From Shewanella psychrotolerans (GTDB lineage Bacteria > Pseudomonadota > Gammaproteobacteria > Enterobacterales > Shewanellaceae): DNA of 64,000 nucleotides. The notes beneath the pieces were generated by a model. That model saw only the letters and a program-made list of their open reading frames with translations. It made no database searches and was not told the origin of the DNA. Below, piece after piece: positions 36,382 to 45,546 of this stretch; within the stretch, counting starts at the first letter, position 1, and each line of letters opens with the position of its first letter. The stretch is from positions 2,790,001-2,854,000 of the forward strand of contig NZ_CP080419.1 of NCBI RefSeq assembly GCF_019457595.1, in the 5' to 3' direction. The position numbers and the translations under genes are program-made.

Positions 36382-36954
36382 TTAGGCCTGCTCAGCTTCT
36401 AACATAAGTAAACGCTGTTTTATTTCAAGTCCATAGGCGTAACCAGTTAAGGTACCGCTCTTACCTACGACTCGATGACAGGGAATAATAATCGCTATTT
36501 GGTTAGCCCCATTGGCACTACCTACCGCCCTCACTGCTTTTGGGTTATCAATCAAATTCGCAATATCACTATAGCTACAAGATTTACCATACGGCAGGCC
36601 TAACAGGGCTTTCCAAACCTGATGCTGAAACGCGGTACCGACAGGAGCCAAGGGCACAGTGAAATGAGTAAGTTGACCTAAGAGGTATTGCTCTATCTCT
36701 ATCTTGGCTTGCTGTAAGTGCGTTTGAGCTAACTGCTTATCCGCATCGACTGCATCAATTAAGGGGATATTTCTTGATACCCAGCTGTCAGCTTTAGTCG
36801 GCTTAAAGAGTAAATGAGAAAGACCAAATCGATTCGCAGCGATGACAATATTGCCAATGTCTGTCGTTAAGGTTTGTTCTACTATAGGCATAACGTGAGC
36901 ATCGCCATCGGTTTTCGACATTGCACGATAGTTGTTGATACAGGCTAAGCTCAT
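36382..36954 (-). CDS. ogt: Methylated-DNA-protein-cysteine methyltransferase (Ogt type)
   Basis: A 190-residue suicide DNA-repair protein that takes methyl groups from O6-methylguanine onto its active Cys in the PCHRV motif (IIIPCHRVVGKSG near 150-162). The helix-turn-helix VGSANGANQIA precedes it. The start at 36954 forms an ATGA overlap with the stop of the upstream ada-alkA gene and has GGAG six bases before it, which favours it over an earlier in-frame start. The overlap implies translational coupling to the ada-alkA protein. Confidence 0.92.
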   Translation of the reverse strand: MSLACINNYRAMSKTDGDAHVMPIVEQTLTTDIGNIVIAANRFGLSHLLFKPTKADSWVSRNIPLIDAVDADKQLAQTHLQQAKIEIEQYLLGQLTHFTVPLAPVGTAFQHQVWKALLGLPYGKSCSYSDIANLIDNPKAVRAVGSANGANQIAIIIPCHRVVGKSGTLTGYAYGLEIKQRLLMLEAEQA

Positions 36955-38450
36955 TGTTGACTCCATAATTGAAACGTTAAATAACTCCCCCAAGGTGAAA
37001 TTTGAGTGTAAATATGTTCACATTGGGCTAAGTAATATTGTTGTTTTTCATTTTTAGTGGCGCTTTCATCCGGATACTTAGCATTTACAGCTGCAGACAA
37101 ATTCGCAAGTAGCTGGTTTTTAACAACCAGATCACTTGCTAAGAAGATATTGGGCAAACTCAACCCCCTTAGGCGCACATAATCTACAGTCCACGGACCG
37201 ATCCCCTTAATTGACAACCAATCATCAACTGATGCATGGGGATGATGACTGATAAACAAGGCGAGCGCCCTTAATGCGTTCTTCCTTGCGCCGGGCATAT
37301 TGAGACAATCAAGCGATGCCAAAGCGATTGATTCTGCGGTCGGAAATAATCTTACCTGACGCGCCTCAATCATCACGATCTCACCATAATGCTCAACTAA
37401 TGCCTGCAATAATGTAACCGACTGCGCCACGCTAACCTGTTGACCTAGCACCGCCCTGCACGCCGCCTCAAATAATGACCACACCCCGGGGATGCGAATA
37501 CCACCGTCAATTTCAGGCAGATAGTCATTAAGATCTGCGAGCCTACTCTCAACTTCATTCAGATCGGCATCTAAATCAAGCATCCGACGAATATTGGTCA
37601 CAACCGCATGAAGATGAGTAAGAGCACTTGCAGAACTCATCACAATCTTGACGTTAAAACTACAAGAATCTTCACAATGAGTTGCTTCAAAGTATCCTGT
37701 AACCCCATTTAATTGAAAGCTGCGACCATAGTGATCTTCACCAATCCACTCCATCCCATTAACAGCCCGACGTCGGTAAAACTCACATTGATGCCGCCAA
37801 TTAAAAGGGGGACGATAAAATAGCCGCAAATTAAGACTCGTCGAATCAGCGGGTAATGTCTCTGATGAATGATGACTTTTACGTATGGCGCTTGGTGTAA
37901 GTTGTAACTGTTGCAGAAATACCTCATTGAAACGCCGAACGCTGTTAAAACCTGCAGCAAAAGCCACATCCGTAATGGGCATCGCAGTTTGGTGCAGTAG
38001 CTGCTTAGCAAACATTAGCTGCTGATACAACGCATATTGTTTCGGTGATGCGCCGATATGTTGATGAAACAATGCACGTAGATAGCGACTGCTGATCCCT
38101 AACTTATCGGCAAGCGCTGCAATTGATATCGCCTCAGGGCCAGACAAGATGCCGTTATTAATTAATGTAACCGCGCGATTCATGGTGGTTTGAGTTCCTA
38201 TCCAAGGATTGGATTGAGGCGCGCTATCAGGACGGCAGCGCAAACAAGGCCTCAATCCTTCATTTGCGGCAGCCAAAGCGGAATCGAAGTACCGCACATT
38301 GGCCTCTTTCGCTGCCACCGCAGGACAAATGGGTCTGCAATAGATCCCGGTAGATAAAACCCCGACAAAAAAAAGACCATCGAAACGCGGGTCTCGCGAT
38401 AACCGAGCGCGGCGAAAACTCTCTGTGGTGGATCGATTGTCGCAATTCAT
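36951..38450 (-). CDS. Ada-AlkA fusion: methyl-sensing regulator plus 3-methyladenine DNA glycosylase
   Basis: A 499-residue three-part protein. Residues about 15-85 form the Ada metal-binding methyl acceptor, with cysteines in IYCRPICP and PCLRCRP. An AraC-type helix-turn-helix region (about 95-190, with FAAGFNSVRRFNEVF) follows. The rest is AlkA: AlkA_N (about 205-310), then the HhH-GPD glycosylase with the IKGIGPWTVDYVRLRGL hairpin and catalytic Asp near ASDLVVKNQL. It senses DNA methyl-phosphotriesters, activates repair genes and removes alkylated bases. The ATG at 38450 is preferred over an in-frame TTG at 38483. ogt overlaps its end. Confidence 0.9.
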   Translation of the reverse strand: MNCDNRSTTESFRRARLSRDPRFDGLFFVGVLSTGIYCRPICPAVAAKEANVRYFDSALAAANEGLRPCLRCRPDSAPQSNPWIGTQTTMNRAVTLINNGILSGPEAISIAALADKLGISSRYLRALFHQHIGASPKQYALYQQLMFAKQLLHQTAMPITDVAFAAGFNSVRRFNEVFLQQLQLTPSAIRKSHHSSETLPADSTSLNLRLFYRPPFNWRHQCEFYRRRAVNGMEWIGEDHYGRSFQLNGVTGYFEATHCEDSCSFNVKIVMSSASALTHLHAVVTNIRRMLDLDADLNEVESRLADLNDYLPEIDGGIRIPGVWSLFEAACRAVLGQQVSVAQSVTLLQALVEHYGEIVMIEARQVRLFPTAESIALASLDCLNMPGARKNALRALALFISHHPHASVDDWLSIKGIGPWTVDYVRLRGLSLPNIFLASDLVVKNQLLANLSAAVNAKYPDESATKNEKQQYYLAQCEHIYTQISPWGSYLTFQLWSQQ

Positions 38451-38483
38451 TAAGGGTTGAGGCTCCAAGGTATGATCTGTCAA

Positions 38484-38888
38484 CTAGCACCAACTCTAAT
38501 CCAAGCGGCCAAATGATACTAGCGGAAAACGGAACTCAACCAGAGACTGGCATCACTATCAAATTATCATGGCATGATTACACCAATCAGTATCAGAAAG
38601 TGATCTACTTCGCGTGTTTTTGACAACACATTCAAAGCGAATGGATGATGGAATGCTTGTTCCCTTGTCAGGTCATTCAACATCGAAGTAGGAAGGTAAA
38701 AAATACGCCTAACAGGCGAGCTTTAGCAGTTTTGATGCTTGGTTAACGAGTTCGCCCCTAGTTAAACTATGCTCTTCACTTTGAAATTTCAGCTTTAGGT
38801 AATGCTTAATAGACATTAATCATAAAGCTTCTGGTAATATGTGATCCTTATAAAAAATATCACCAATTCGCTATCTACAAGGATATAG
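38484..38888. other. Intergenic stretch between ada-alkA and the ABC exporter
   Basis: 405 bases between divergent genes. A weak GCCTAACAGGC hairpin lies near 38709-38719. I found no clear Ada box, RNA gene or open frame. A TGATCC at about 38852 lacks a matching downstream CGTA element. AAGGA precedes the exporter ATG. Confidence 0.5.
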
Positions 38889-40718
38889 ATGTTTAAGCTA
38901 TTTGAATCATGGGTTAATGCATTACCTGATGACGAACCAATACAGCCACCTAAAGGGGTCTACGCTTTTTGTCGACATTACACTAAAGGTTTCGAAATTC
39001 CCTTGGTGATCATGTCAATTTTAACTGCGGCACTGGCAATATTAGAGGTCTCTCTATTTGCTTTTATGGGAGATCTCGTCGATCTACTGGCTAACCATAC
39101 CCCCGAAACCCTGTTTGCAGAACAAGGTGGAAAGCTACTAACAATGGCTATACTGGTATTAGTCGTTATCCCCGCACTAGTACTATTGCACGCCTTAGTT
39201 GTGTACCAAGGGCTATTGGGCAACTATCCTATGTCGATTCGTTGGCTGGCACATCGCTATCTACTCAAACAAAGTATCTCTTTCTATCAAAATGATTTTG
39301 CTGGACGTATAGCGACAAAAGTGATGCAAACCTCGCTCGCTGTGCGCGAAACAGTGACAAAACTGCTCGATGTATTGGTTTATATTCTTGTTTATTTCTT
39401 GTCGATGTTAGTGATAATCGCCGATGCCGATTATAGATTAATGCTCCCAATGCTAATCTGGCTTGGCTTGTACGCTGGATTACAGATCTATTTCTTACCC
39501 AAACTAAAAAAGGTGTCTACAGAGCAAGCAGATGCTCGTTCATCTATGACAGGGCGTATCGTCGATAGTTACACCAACATTGCTACGGTGAAACTGTTTT
39601 CCCACACTCAAAAAGAAGCACAATACGCCAAAGATAGCATGTCAGGTTTTCTCGATACCGTTTATCGCCAAATGCGGCTGGTAACGGGGATCAACGTCAG
39701 CGTACAGGTCATTAACTATCTACTGGCATTTACCATTGCAGCAGTGTCTATTTGGCTATGGCGTGACAGCGCCATCACCATAGGTGCCATCGCCGTTGCG
39801 GTGAGTTTATCGCTGCGGTTAAATGGCATGTCACAATGGATCATGTGGGAAATTAGTTCCCTGTTTGAGAATATTGGTACAGTGGCAGACGGCATGAATA
39901 CCCTATCAAAACCAACCACGATTCAAGATAGCGAAAATGCAACCACGTTAGAGGTTAGTGAAGGTAAAATTGACTTCGATGAGGTTAGCTTTCATTACGG
40001 TGAAGACACGGGCGTTATTGAAGCGCTTAATCTGAATATCAAAGCTGGCGAAAAAGTCGGCCTTGTTGGTCGCTCTGGTGCGGGGAAATCAACTTTAGTT
40101 AACTTGCTAATGCGATTTTACGATGTTGAAAAAGGATCAGTTGCTATCGATGGTCAAGATATCAGAACGGTAACTCAGGACTCGCTTCGCTCTTGTATCG
40201 GTATGGTGACCCAAGACACCTCTCTGCTGCATCGTTCTATTCGCGATAATATACGTTATGGAAGACCTGACGCCACAGATGAAGACCTGGACAATGCCAT
40301 CAAACAAGCTCAAGCCTATGATTTTATTCAGAGCCTGAGCGATCCTGAGGGTAACCATGGCTTGGATGCCCAAGTCGGTGAGCGCGGTGTAAAACTTTCT
40401 GGTGGGCAGCGTCAACGCATAGCCATCGCTAGGGTACTACTGAAAAACGCGCCCATTTTACTCTTAGATGAAGCCACCTCCGCGCTCGACTCCGAGATTG
40501 AGGCCGCGATTCAGGAGAGTCTCTATCAGCTGATGGAAGGTAAAACGGTGATCGCCATTGCCCACCGTCTGTCGACCATTGCCGCCATGGATAGGTTGAT
40601 CGTGTTAGATCAAGGTAAAATCGTCGAGCAAGGTTCCCATCAAGAACTGATTGCCCAAGGTGGTATATACGCACAGCTTTGGGCTCATCAAACCGGTGGT
40701 TTCCTGGGCGTAGACTAG
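38889..40718 (+). CDS. ABC exporter, fused permease and ATPase (MsbA/MDR-like)
   Basis: A 609-residue half-transporter expected to act as a homodimer. Six membrane segments occupy about 35-320. The nucleotide-binding domain has Walker A GRSGAGKST, Q-loop MVTQDTS, signature LSGGQRQR, Walker B ILLLDEATSALD and H-loop IAHRLSTI. The order and sequence resemble the multidrug/lipid ABC exporters of the MdlB/MsbA group. The substrate is unknown. It is a single gene followed by a hairpin. Confidence 0.9.
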   Translation: MFKLFESWVNALPDDEPIQPPKGVYAFCRHYTKGFEIPLVIMSILTAALAILEVSLFAFMGDLVDLLANHTPETLFAEQGGKLLTMAILVLVVIPALVLLHALVVYQGLLGNYPMSIRWLAHRYLLKQSISFYQNDFAGRIATKVMQTSLAVRETVTKLLDVLVYILVYFLSMLVIIADADYRLMLPMLIWLGLYAGLQIYFLPKLKKVSTEQADARSSMTGRIVDSYTNIATVKLFSHTQKEAQYAKDSMSGFLDTVYRQMRLVTGINVSVQVINYLLAFTIAAVSIWLWRDSAITIGAIAVAVSLSLRLNGMSQWIMWEISSLFENIGTVADGMNTLSKPTTIQDSENATTLEVSEGKIDFDEVSFHYGEDTGVIEALNLNIKAGEKVGLVGRSGAGKSTLVNLLMRFYDVEKGSVAIDGQDIRTVTQDSLRSCIGMVTQDTSLLHRSIRDNIRYGRPDATDEDLDNAIKQAQAYDFIQSLSDPEGNHGLDAQVGERGVKLSGGQRQRIAIARVLLKNAPILLLDEATSALDSEIEAAIQESLYQLMEGKTVIAIAHRLSTIAAMDRLIVLDQGKIVEQGSHQELIAQGGIYAQLWAHQTGGFLGVD

Positions 40719-40739
40719 GTTCTTCGCTGTCTAAAACTC

Positions 40740-40768
40740 AATGCCTAAGGACCTGATCCTTAGGCATT
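40740..40768. terminator. Hairpin between convergent ABC exporter and cytochrome genes
   Basis: Perfect 12-bp inverted repeat AATGCCTAAGGA/TCCTTAGGCATT with a 5-base loop between two convergent genes. There is no long T-run, so it is a probable but not classical bidirectional terminator. Confidence 0.5.
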
Positions 40769-40791
40769 GCTACCCGCCCTAACCTATTAAG

Positions 40792-41292
40792 CTAGTTTGT
40801 CGGGAACCATCCCGGCTCGGTGAATACCCAGTCATTGTCTTTCACTGGGGTATGACAACTGACACACACCTGCATCCCTCCCTCAAATGGCGTCTGCTCG
40901 GCGCCAACCCAACGCGCCCAGCCCCAGCCATAAGTGTCGGCATACTTAACCGAATCCTTGAACATAAACTCGGCATGGACAAAGTCTTTAGGCCCTATTG
41001 CCTTAGGCCAGTGAGCTAATTCACCCGCTTTCCACACCACCTTGGCCAGAATGGCACCGTCAGGCCAGGGAGAATGTTCACCGCTACGAGCGGCCTTAAT
41101 AGCCACGTCATTGCCCAAAATAGCCCTTACCGTATTATTGTCGGTTCTATGGGACACAGCGATGCTTGACCAGGTCTGCCAACCTTGTGGATAGTCAATG
41201 CCATGGGAAGATAAAGGCGTTTTGCCAGCTGTATAACCATTTGATGAAAATAATGAAACGGCTGATAACAGTATTAAAAGAATTGTCTTCAT
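40792..41292 (-). CDS. Cytochrome P460 family protein, periplasmic
   Basis: A 166-residue protein with a signal peptide (hydrophobic about 3-18, cleavage near YTA-G). The c-type haem motif CVSCH lies near the C terminus, preceded by a P460-like domain with YGWGWARWVG. Classical cytochrome P460 oxidises hydroxylamine through a Lys-haem cross-link; the role here is unproven and could be electron transfer or detoxification. The ATG at 41292 is chosen because it begins directly before the signal peptide and has a purine-rich site upstream. It is convergent with the ABC exporter gene. Confidence 0.8.
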   Translation of the reverse strand: MKTILLILLSAVSLFSSNGYTAGKTPLSSHGIDYPQGWQTWSSIAVSHRTDNNTVRAILGNDVAIKAARSGEHSPWPDGAILAKVVWKAGELAHWPKAIGPKDFVHAEFMFKDSVKYADTYGWGWARWVGAEQTPFEGGMQVCVSCHTPVKDNDWVFTEPGWFPTN

Positions 41293-41398
41293 TGTCTGAC
41301 TCACTCTGTTGCGAAAAGCACAAATCATCGGCTTAACTATTAGTGTGTCAGTGTAGTCTCAATAGGAAAGCTTTGCCGAAGGTGATCTAAGAAAGGAA

Positions 41399-41875
41399 TT
41401 ATGTAACGAGTTCAAGCTTGGATGAAAAGGCCGTAGCTTTGATATCAAAAAATTTATCATTTCGCTTCTGTTTCATCGCACGATAAAAGAACAAATCAAC
41501 TAACTTACTTGAGTTAAGCTCCTTTGTCGTAAAGTGGATCTCAACTTGGTTCGGTAAAAGGCTAAAACTAAAATCAAGACTCATATTCAATAGCTTACGT
41601 GCAATGGCCTTCCCCCTTGCTTCTTTATCAACATAGATTTGACCGATGTAAGTGACTGATTTTTTGATATGATGTCTGAAATAACAATAACCAATAGGAT
41701 TCTCATCTTCGACCGCAACCATTACCCAACGAAGATACTCAACATCATTAATCTTGCACTGTGTGATATCAGCTAACACTAAATTCTCAAAGTCTCGTGC
41801 TAATTCACTTGAAACCTCAGACAGGTCGAATTCTGATTGGAAAACATCGAGATCTCTAGATATGAAAATCAACAT
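41399..41875 (-). CDS. GNAT family N-acetyltransferase-like protein
   Basis: A 158-residue cytosolic protein. The central IGQIYVDKEARGKAIARKLL (about 87-106) is the acetyl-CoA-binding strand and loop of GNAT enzymes, with ARGKAIA in place of the usual RxxGxG/A. IGYCYFRHH precedes it as the expected beta-strand. The acceptor substrate is unknown. It is a single gene upstream of the cytochrome P460-like gene. Confidence 0.7.
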   Translation of the reverse strand: MLIFISRDLDVFQSEFDLSEVSSELARDFENLVLADITQCKINDVEYLRWVMVAVEDENPIGYCYFRHHIKKSVTYIGQIYVDKEARGKAIARKLLNMSLDFSFSLLPNQVEIHFTTKELNSSKLVDLFFYRAMKQKRNDKFFDIKATAFSSKLELVT

Positions 41876-42101
41876 AATTGCCTAATTCATCAGGTTAACG
41901 ATTTTCCTGAAGTGTGGCACATAATGCCCCGCTCGGCGAAAGCAGATTAGTTTGGCGAAAATAGGCGAGACACAAGCAATTGGATAGGATCCTGCTCTCT
42001 AGGCATTTGACGGCCTCATTTTGAGGCATCAAGGTGCCAATCAAATTCGTGCCATTGCAGCTGTGTAGATCTAAGGAACGATAAGGTAAATGACAGATGA
42101 A

Positions 42102-42129
42102 AAAAAACCACCCTATTGGGTGGTTTTTT
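42102..42129 (-). terminator. Terminator of the Ala-Glu tRNA operon
   Basis: On the minus strand AAAAAACCACCC, a 4-base loop, then GGGTGGTTTTTT. It starts 22 bases after the last tRNA-Ala and closes the nine-tRNA operon. Confidence 0.9.
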
Positions 42130-42150
42130 CCGCGTAACTAAACGCTTATT

Positions 42151-42226
42151 TGGTGGAGCCTAGCGGGATCGAACCGCTGACCTCAACACTGCCAGTGTTG
42201 CGCTCTCCCAGCTGAGCTAAGGCCCC
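42151..42226 (-). tRNA. tRNA-Ala(GGC), distal copy
   Basis: A 76-nt cloverleaf with encoded CCA. The stem-loop CAACA-CTGGCAG-TGTTG gives anticodon GGC. Last gene of the nine-tRNA operon, identical to the copy at 43541-43616. Confidence 0.96.
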
Positions 42227-42279
42227 AATCTTATGTAACTCTGCGTATAACACAAAGTAGATAACACAAAATTAAAATG

Positions 42280-42355
42280 TGGTATCCCATAGGGGATTCG
42301 AACCCCTGTTACCGCCGTGAAAGGGCGGTGTCCTAGGCCTCTAGACGAATGGGAC
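42280..42355 (-). tRNA. tRNA-Glu(TTC), copy 7 in transcript order
   Basis: A 76-nt cloverleaf with CCA. The stem-loop CCGCC-CTTTCAC-GGCGG gives anticodon TTC. Identical to the other six copies. Confidence 0.97.
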
Positions 42356-42463
42356 ACTGTTGATACGTTATACTCTGTATCGAGTGAATACTCGTTAAAG
42401 CCAGTAGGCTATCGCTTCAACGCTATCGAATCGTCAACTTAGTCAGTCAACCACTCAAAAAAG

Positions 42464-42539
42464 TGGTATCCCATAGGGGATTCGAACCCCTGTTACCGCC
42501 GTGAAAGGGCGGTGTCCTAGGCCTCTAGACGAATGGGAC
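42464..42539 (-). tRNA. tRNA-Glu(TTC), copy 6 in transcript order
   Basis: A 76-nt cloverleaf with CCA and anticodon TTC, identical to the other copies. Confidence 0.97.
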
Positions 42540-42647
42540 ACTGTTGATACGTTATACTCTGTATCGAGTGAATACTCGTTAAAGCCAGTAGGCTATCGCT
42601 TTAACGCTATCGAATCGTCAACTTAACCAGTCAACCACTCAAAAAAG

Positions 42648-42723
42648 TGGTATCCCATAGGGGATTCGAACCCCTGTTACCGCCGTGAAAGGGCGGTGTC
42701 CTAGGCCTCTAGACGAATGGGAC
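42648..42723 (-). tRNA. tRNA-Glu(TTC), copy 5 in transcript order
   Basis: A 76-nt cloverleaf with CCA and anticodon TTC, identical to the other copies. Confidence 0.97.
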
Positions 42724-42831
42724 ACTGTTGATACGTTATACTCTGTATCGAGTGAATACTCGTTAAAGCCAGTAGGCTATCGCTTTAACGCTATCGAATC
42801 GTCAACTTTATCAGTCAACCACTCAAATAAG

Positions 42832-42907
42832 TGGTATCCCATAGGGGATTCGAACCCCTGTTACCGCCGTGAAAGGGCGGTGTCCTAGGCCTCTAGACGA
42901 ATGGGAC
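42832..42907 (-). tRNA. tRNA-Glu(TTC), copy 4 in transcript order
   Basis: A 76-nt cloverleaf with CCA and anticodon TTC, identical to the other copies. The spacers on its two sides are identical to each other. Confidence 0.97.
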
Positions 42908-43015
42908 ACTGTTGATACGTTATACTCTGTATCGAGTGAATACTCGTTAAAGCCAGTAGGCTATCGCTTTAACGCTATCGAATCGTCAACTTTATCAGTC
43001 AACCACTCAAATAAG

Positions 43016-43091
43016 TGGTATCCCATAGGGGATTCGAACCCCTGTTACCGCCGTGAAAGGGCGGTGTCCTAGGCCTCTAGACGAATGGGAC
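43016..43091 (-). tRNA. tRNA-Glu(TTC), copy 3 in transcript order
   Basis: A 76-nt cloverleaf with CCA and anticodon TTC, identical to the other copies. Confidence 0.97.
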
Positions 43092-43199
43092 ACTGTTGAT
43101 ACGTTATACTCTGTATCGAGTGAATACTCGTTAAAGCCAGTAGGCTATCGCTTCAACGCTATCGAATCGTCAACTTAGTCAGTCAACCACTCAAAAAAG

Positions 43200-43275
43200 T
43201 GGTATCCCATAGGGGATTCGAACCCCTGTTACCGCCGTGAAAGGGCGGTGTCCTAGGCCTCTAGACGAATGGGAC
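43200..43275 (-). tRNA. tRNA-Glu(TTC), copy 2 in transcript order
   Basis: A 76-nt cloverleaf with CCA and anticodon TTC, identical to the other copies. Confidence 0.97.
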
Positions 43276-43382
43276 ACTGTTGATACGTTATACTCTGTAT
43301 CGAGTGAATACTCGTTAAAGCCAGTAGGCTATCGCTTCAACGCTATCGAATCGTTAACTTTACAGTCAACCACTCAAGAAAG

Positions 43383-43458
43383 TGGTATCCCATAGGGGAT
43401 TCGAACCCCTGTTACCGCCGTGAAAGGGCGGTGTCCTAGGCCTCTAGACGAATGGGAC
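43383..43458 (-). tRNA. tRNA-Glu(TTC), copy 1 in transcript order
   Basis: A 76-nt cloverleaf with CCA and anticodon TTC. Its leader differs from the other six by a paired change (GGTAC/GTACC instead of GATAC/GTATC). Confidence 0.97.
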
Positions 43459-43540
43459 ACTGTTGGTACCTTATACTCTGTACCGAGTGAATACTCGTTA
43501 AAGCCAGTAGGCTATCGCTTCAACGCTTAAACAAATTAGA

Positions 43541-43616
43541 TGGTGGAGCCTAGCGGGATCGAACCGCTGACCTCAACACTGCCAGTGTTGCGCTCTCCCA
43601 GCTGAGCTAAGGCCCC
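43541..43616 (-). tRNA. tRNA-Ala(GGC), promoter-proximal copy
   Basis: A 76-nt cloverleaf with CCA and anticodon GGC. First gene of the operon, about 67 bases after the -10 element. Confidence 0.96.
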
Positions 43617-43683
43617 TTACCTAACTTGTTGCTTTTGAGTGTACGGCAAGCATTTGCTACGCTGTGTCTCAACTGCGAGGCGC

Positions 43684-43712
43684 ATTCTATGCAGCACACC
43701 CAAAAGTGTCAA
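43684..43712 (-). promoter_or_regulatory. Sigma-70 promoter of the Ala-Glu tRNA operon, stringent type
   Basis: On the minus strand TTGACA (43707-43712), 17 bases, TAGAAT (43684-43689), then the G/C-rich discriminator GCGCCTCGC, a mark of stringent-controlled stable RNA promoters. The -35 box begins 9 bases past the gltX stop. Confidence 0.88.
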
Positions 43713-43720
43713 CTCGTTTT

Positions 43721-45130
43721 TTAGGAATTTATTCTATTTGCTACAAATTCAATCGCTTTGGAGATTCTTTGTTCACAACGAACCTTACCAACAAGGAATA
43801 AGGTTAAATCGACAGCTGGTGACATACCTGCACCGGTAACCGCTACACGAAGTGGCATGCCGACTTTACCCATACCAACTTCTAATTCAGCCGCCGTATC
43901 TTCAATCGCTTGATGAATGCCTTCCAATGTCCACTCTGGTAACGCAGCTAATTTTTGCTGAACCAATTGAAGCGGCTCTAATGCAACACCACGTAAATGC
44001 TTCTTAGCCGCAGTTTCATCAAAATCGGCAAAGTCTTCATAGAAGTAACGACTAGAAGCAGCTAACTCCTTAAGAGTTTTAGCACGCTCAGCTAATGCGG
44101 TAACCACCTCAGCTAATGCTGGGCCATTAGTCGTATCGATCTGTTGATCCGCCATATGCCATTCAAGATGCTTAGCAACATATTCAGGGGCAAGCTCCTT
44201 CATATAATGCTGATTTAGCCAAATTAGCTTGTCGGTATTAAATGCAGAAGCGGCCTTATTGATATCATCTAACTTAAAGAGCTGCTTCATCTCATCTATC
44301 GAAAACACCTCTTGGTCGCCATGTGACCAACCGAGACGCACTAAGTAGTTAAGTAATGCTTCAGGTAGATAACCATCATCACGATATTGCATAACACCCA
44401 CTGCGCCATGGCGTTTAGATAGCTTGGCGCCATCATCGCCTAAGATCATGGCAACGTGCGCATATTCAGGGATCGGCGCACCAAGTGCTTTTAATATGTT
44501 AATTTGACGAGGCGTATTATTGATATGGTCTTCACCACGAACAACACAGGTGATCCCCATATCCCAATCATCAACTACGACACAAAAGTTATAGGTTGGC
44601 GTGCCATCGGTACGCGCAATGATCAAATCATCCAGCAGTTCATTTGAGATCTCGATGCGACCACGTACGTGGTCATCAAATACCACACTGCCCTCTGTTG
44701 GGTTTTTAAACCGAATAACAAACGGCTCGTCAGTATCGCGGGGCGCTTTATCACGGCAGCAACCATCATATTTCTGCTGTTCGCCTTTAGCTGCCTGTTC
44801 TTCGCGCATTAATTCAATACGCTCACGGCTGCAGTAACACTTATAAGCAGTACCCTGCTCCAACATCTGAGCAATAATCTCATTGTAACGGTCAAAACGC
44901 TTAGTTTGATAATATGGACCTTCATCCCACGTCAGCCCTAGCCACTCCATGCCATCTAAAATCGCCTCACATGCTTCGGGTGTAGAACGCTCAAGATCGG
45001 TATCTTCAATACGTAAAACAAACTCACCTTGATTAGCTCGGGCATATAGCCATGAATATAGTGCTGTACGAGCACCACCTACGTGTAAAAAACCGGTAGG
45101 ACTTGGAGCGAAACGCGTCTTAGTCGTCAT
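43721..45130 (-). CDS. gltX: Glutamyl-tRNA synthetase
   Basis: A 469-residue class I synthetase that charges tRNA-Glu with glutamate. The HIGH-type motif is [12 protein letters not shown] near residues 7-18. The zinc-region cysteines lie in CYCSRERIE and GCCRD, and the KMSKS-type loop is AKLSKRHG. The alpha-helical anticodon-binding domain fills the C-terminal third. The ATG at 45130 aligns with E. coli GltX; the frame opens nine bases earlier at a GTG. It lies directly upstream of the array encoding its own tRNA, and the tRNA-Val array starts divergently 461 bases away, as gltX and valUXY are placed in E. coli. Confidence 0.96.
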   Translation of the reverse strand: MTTKTRFAPSPTGFLHVGGARTALYSWLYARANQGEFVLRIEDTDLERSTPEACEAILDGMEWLGLTWDEGPYYQTKRFDRYNEIIAQMLEQGTAYKCYCSRERIELMREEQAAKGEQQKYDGCCRDKAPRDTDEPFVIRFKNPTEGSVVFDDHVRGRIEISNELLDDLIIARTDGTPTYNFCVVVDDWDMGITCVVRGEDHINNTPRQINILKALGAPIPEYAHVAMILGDDGAKLSKRHGAVGVMQYRDDGYLPEALLNYLVRLGWSHGDQEVFSIDEMKQLFKLDDINKAASAFNTDKLIWLNQHYMKELAPEYVAKHLEWHMADQQIDTTNGPALAEVVTALAERAKTLKELAASSRYFYEDFADFDETAAKKHLRGVALEPLQLVQQKLAALPEWTLEGIHQAIEDTAAELEVGMGKVGMPLRVAVTGAGMSPAVDLTLFLVGKVRCEQRISKAIEFVANRINS

Positions 45131-45546
45131 AGTGGACACAAACCTATTTTCGAAAGTCTAAATTGTAGACTGAACTATTAAATGTGGCGGCTATTCTAAC
45201 AGCCAAACAGCATAAGAGAAAATACTCTCCATGATTATCTATATATGCGTCGTCACTATCTCTGTATATAAGCCATGAACAAGCAACGACTTGACCTTAC
45301 CGAAACATTCTCGCGCATTTTATCTGTATTTAACGTCGATATACGTCCCTCAATACACGCGATTCGAGACTTAGTACCGACTTAATTCAACAGTTGTTTA
45401 GTGATATTTTGACACAAATACTTTAAACAATATAAAGGTTGAGATAATTTTTAGTCAATCCTATGGCTTACTTAACGCTGTTTTGTTTAACATTAAGCCA
45501 AACCGCACAAATTTGAACCGGACTCAATATTTTATAGAAAAAAGCG
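45131..45546. other. Intergenic stretch between gltX and the tRNA-Val promoter
   Basis: About 416 bases between divergent transcription units. A possible gltX -10 (TAGAAT on the minus strand, about 45194-45199) has no good -35. The last 27 bases before the Val -35 are A/T-rich and may be an UP element. No gene or RNA is supported. Confidence 0.5.

Larger units (their letters stand above)
42280..43535 (-). repeat. Tandem array of seven ~184-bp tRNA-Glu units
   Basis: Starts of the seven tRNA-Glu genes are spaced 184, 184, 184, 184, 184 and 183 bases. Each unit is a 76-base tRNA and a nearly identical spacer of about 108 bases. Spacer variants run in the order A, B, C, C, A, D along the plus strand: the first equals the fifth and the third equals the fourth. 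This suggests block duplication or gene conversion. Each spacer contains the stems CGAGT/ACTCG and GATAC/GTATC next to the tRNA 5' end. Confidence 0.92.

Noticed and set aside
38852..38880. TGATCC upstream of the ABC exporter as a third RpoE promoter
   Set aside because: No CGTA element occurs 15-17 bases downstream; the position expected for it reads CAATTCG.
42685..43072. Two identical 67-codon open frames across the tRNA-Glu units
   Set aside because: They run antisense through tRNA genes and their spacers and are identical only because the units are.
42280..43535. Regularly spaced repeats resembling a CRISPR array
   Set aside because: The repeats are complete 76-base tRNA-Glu cloverleafs with nearly identical, not unique, spacers, and no cas genes are present.
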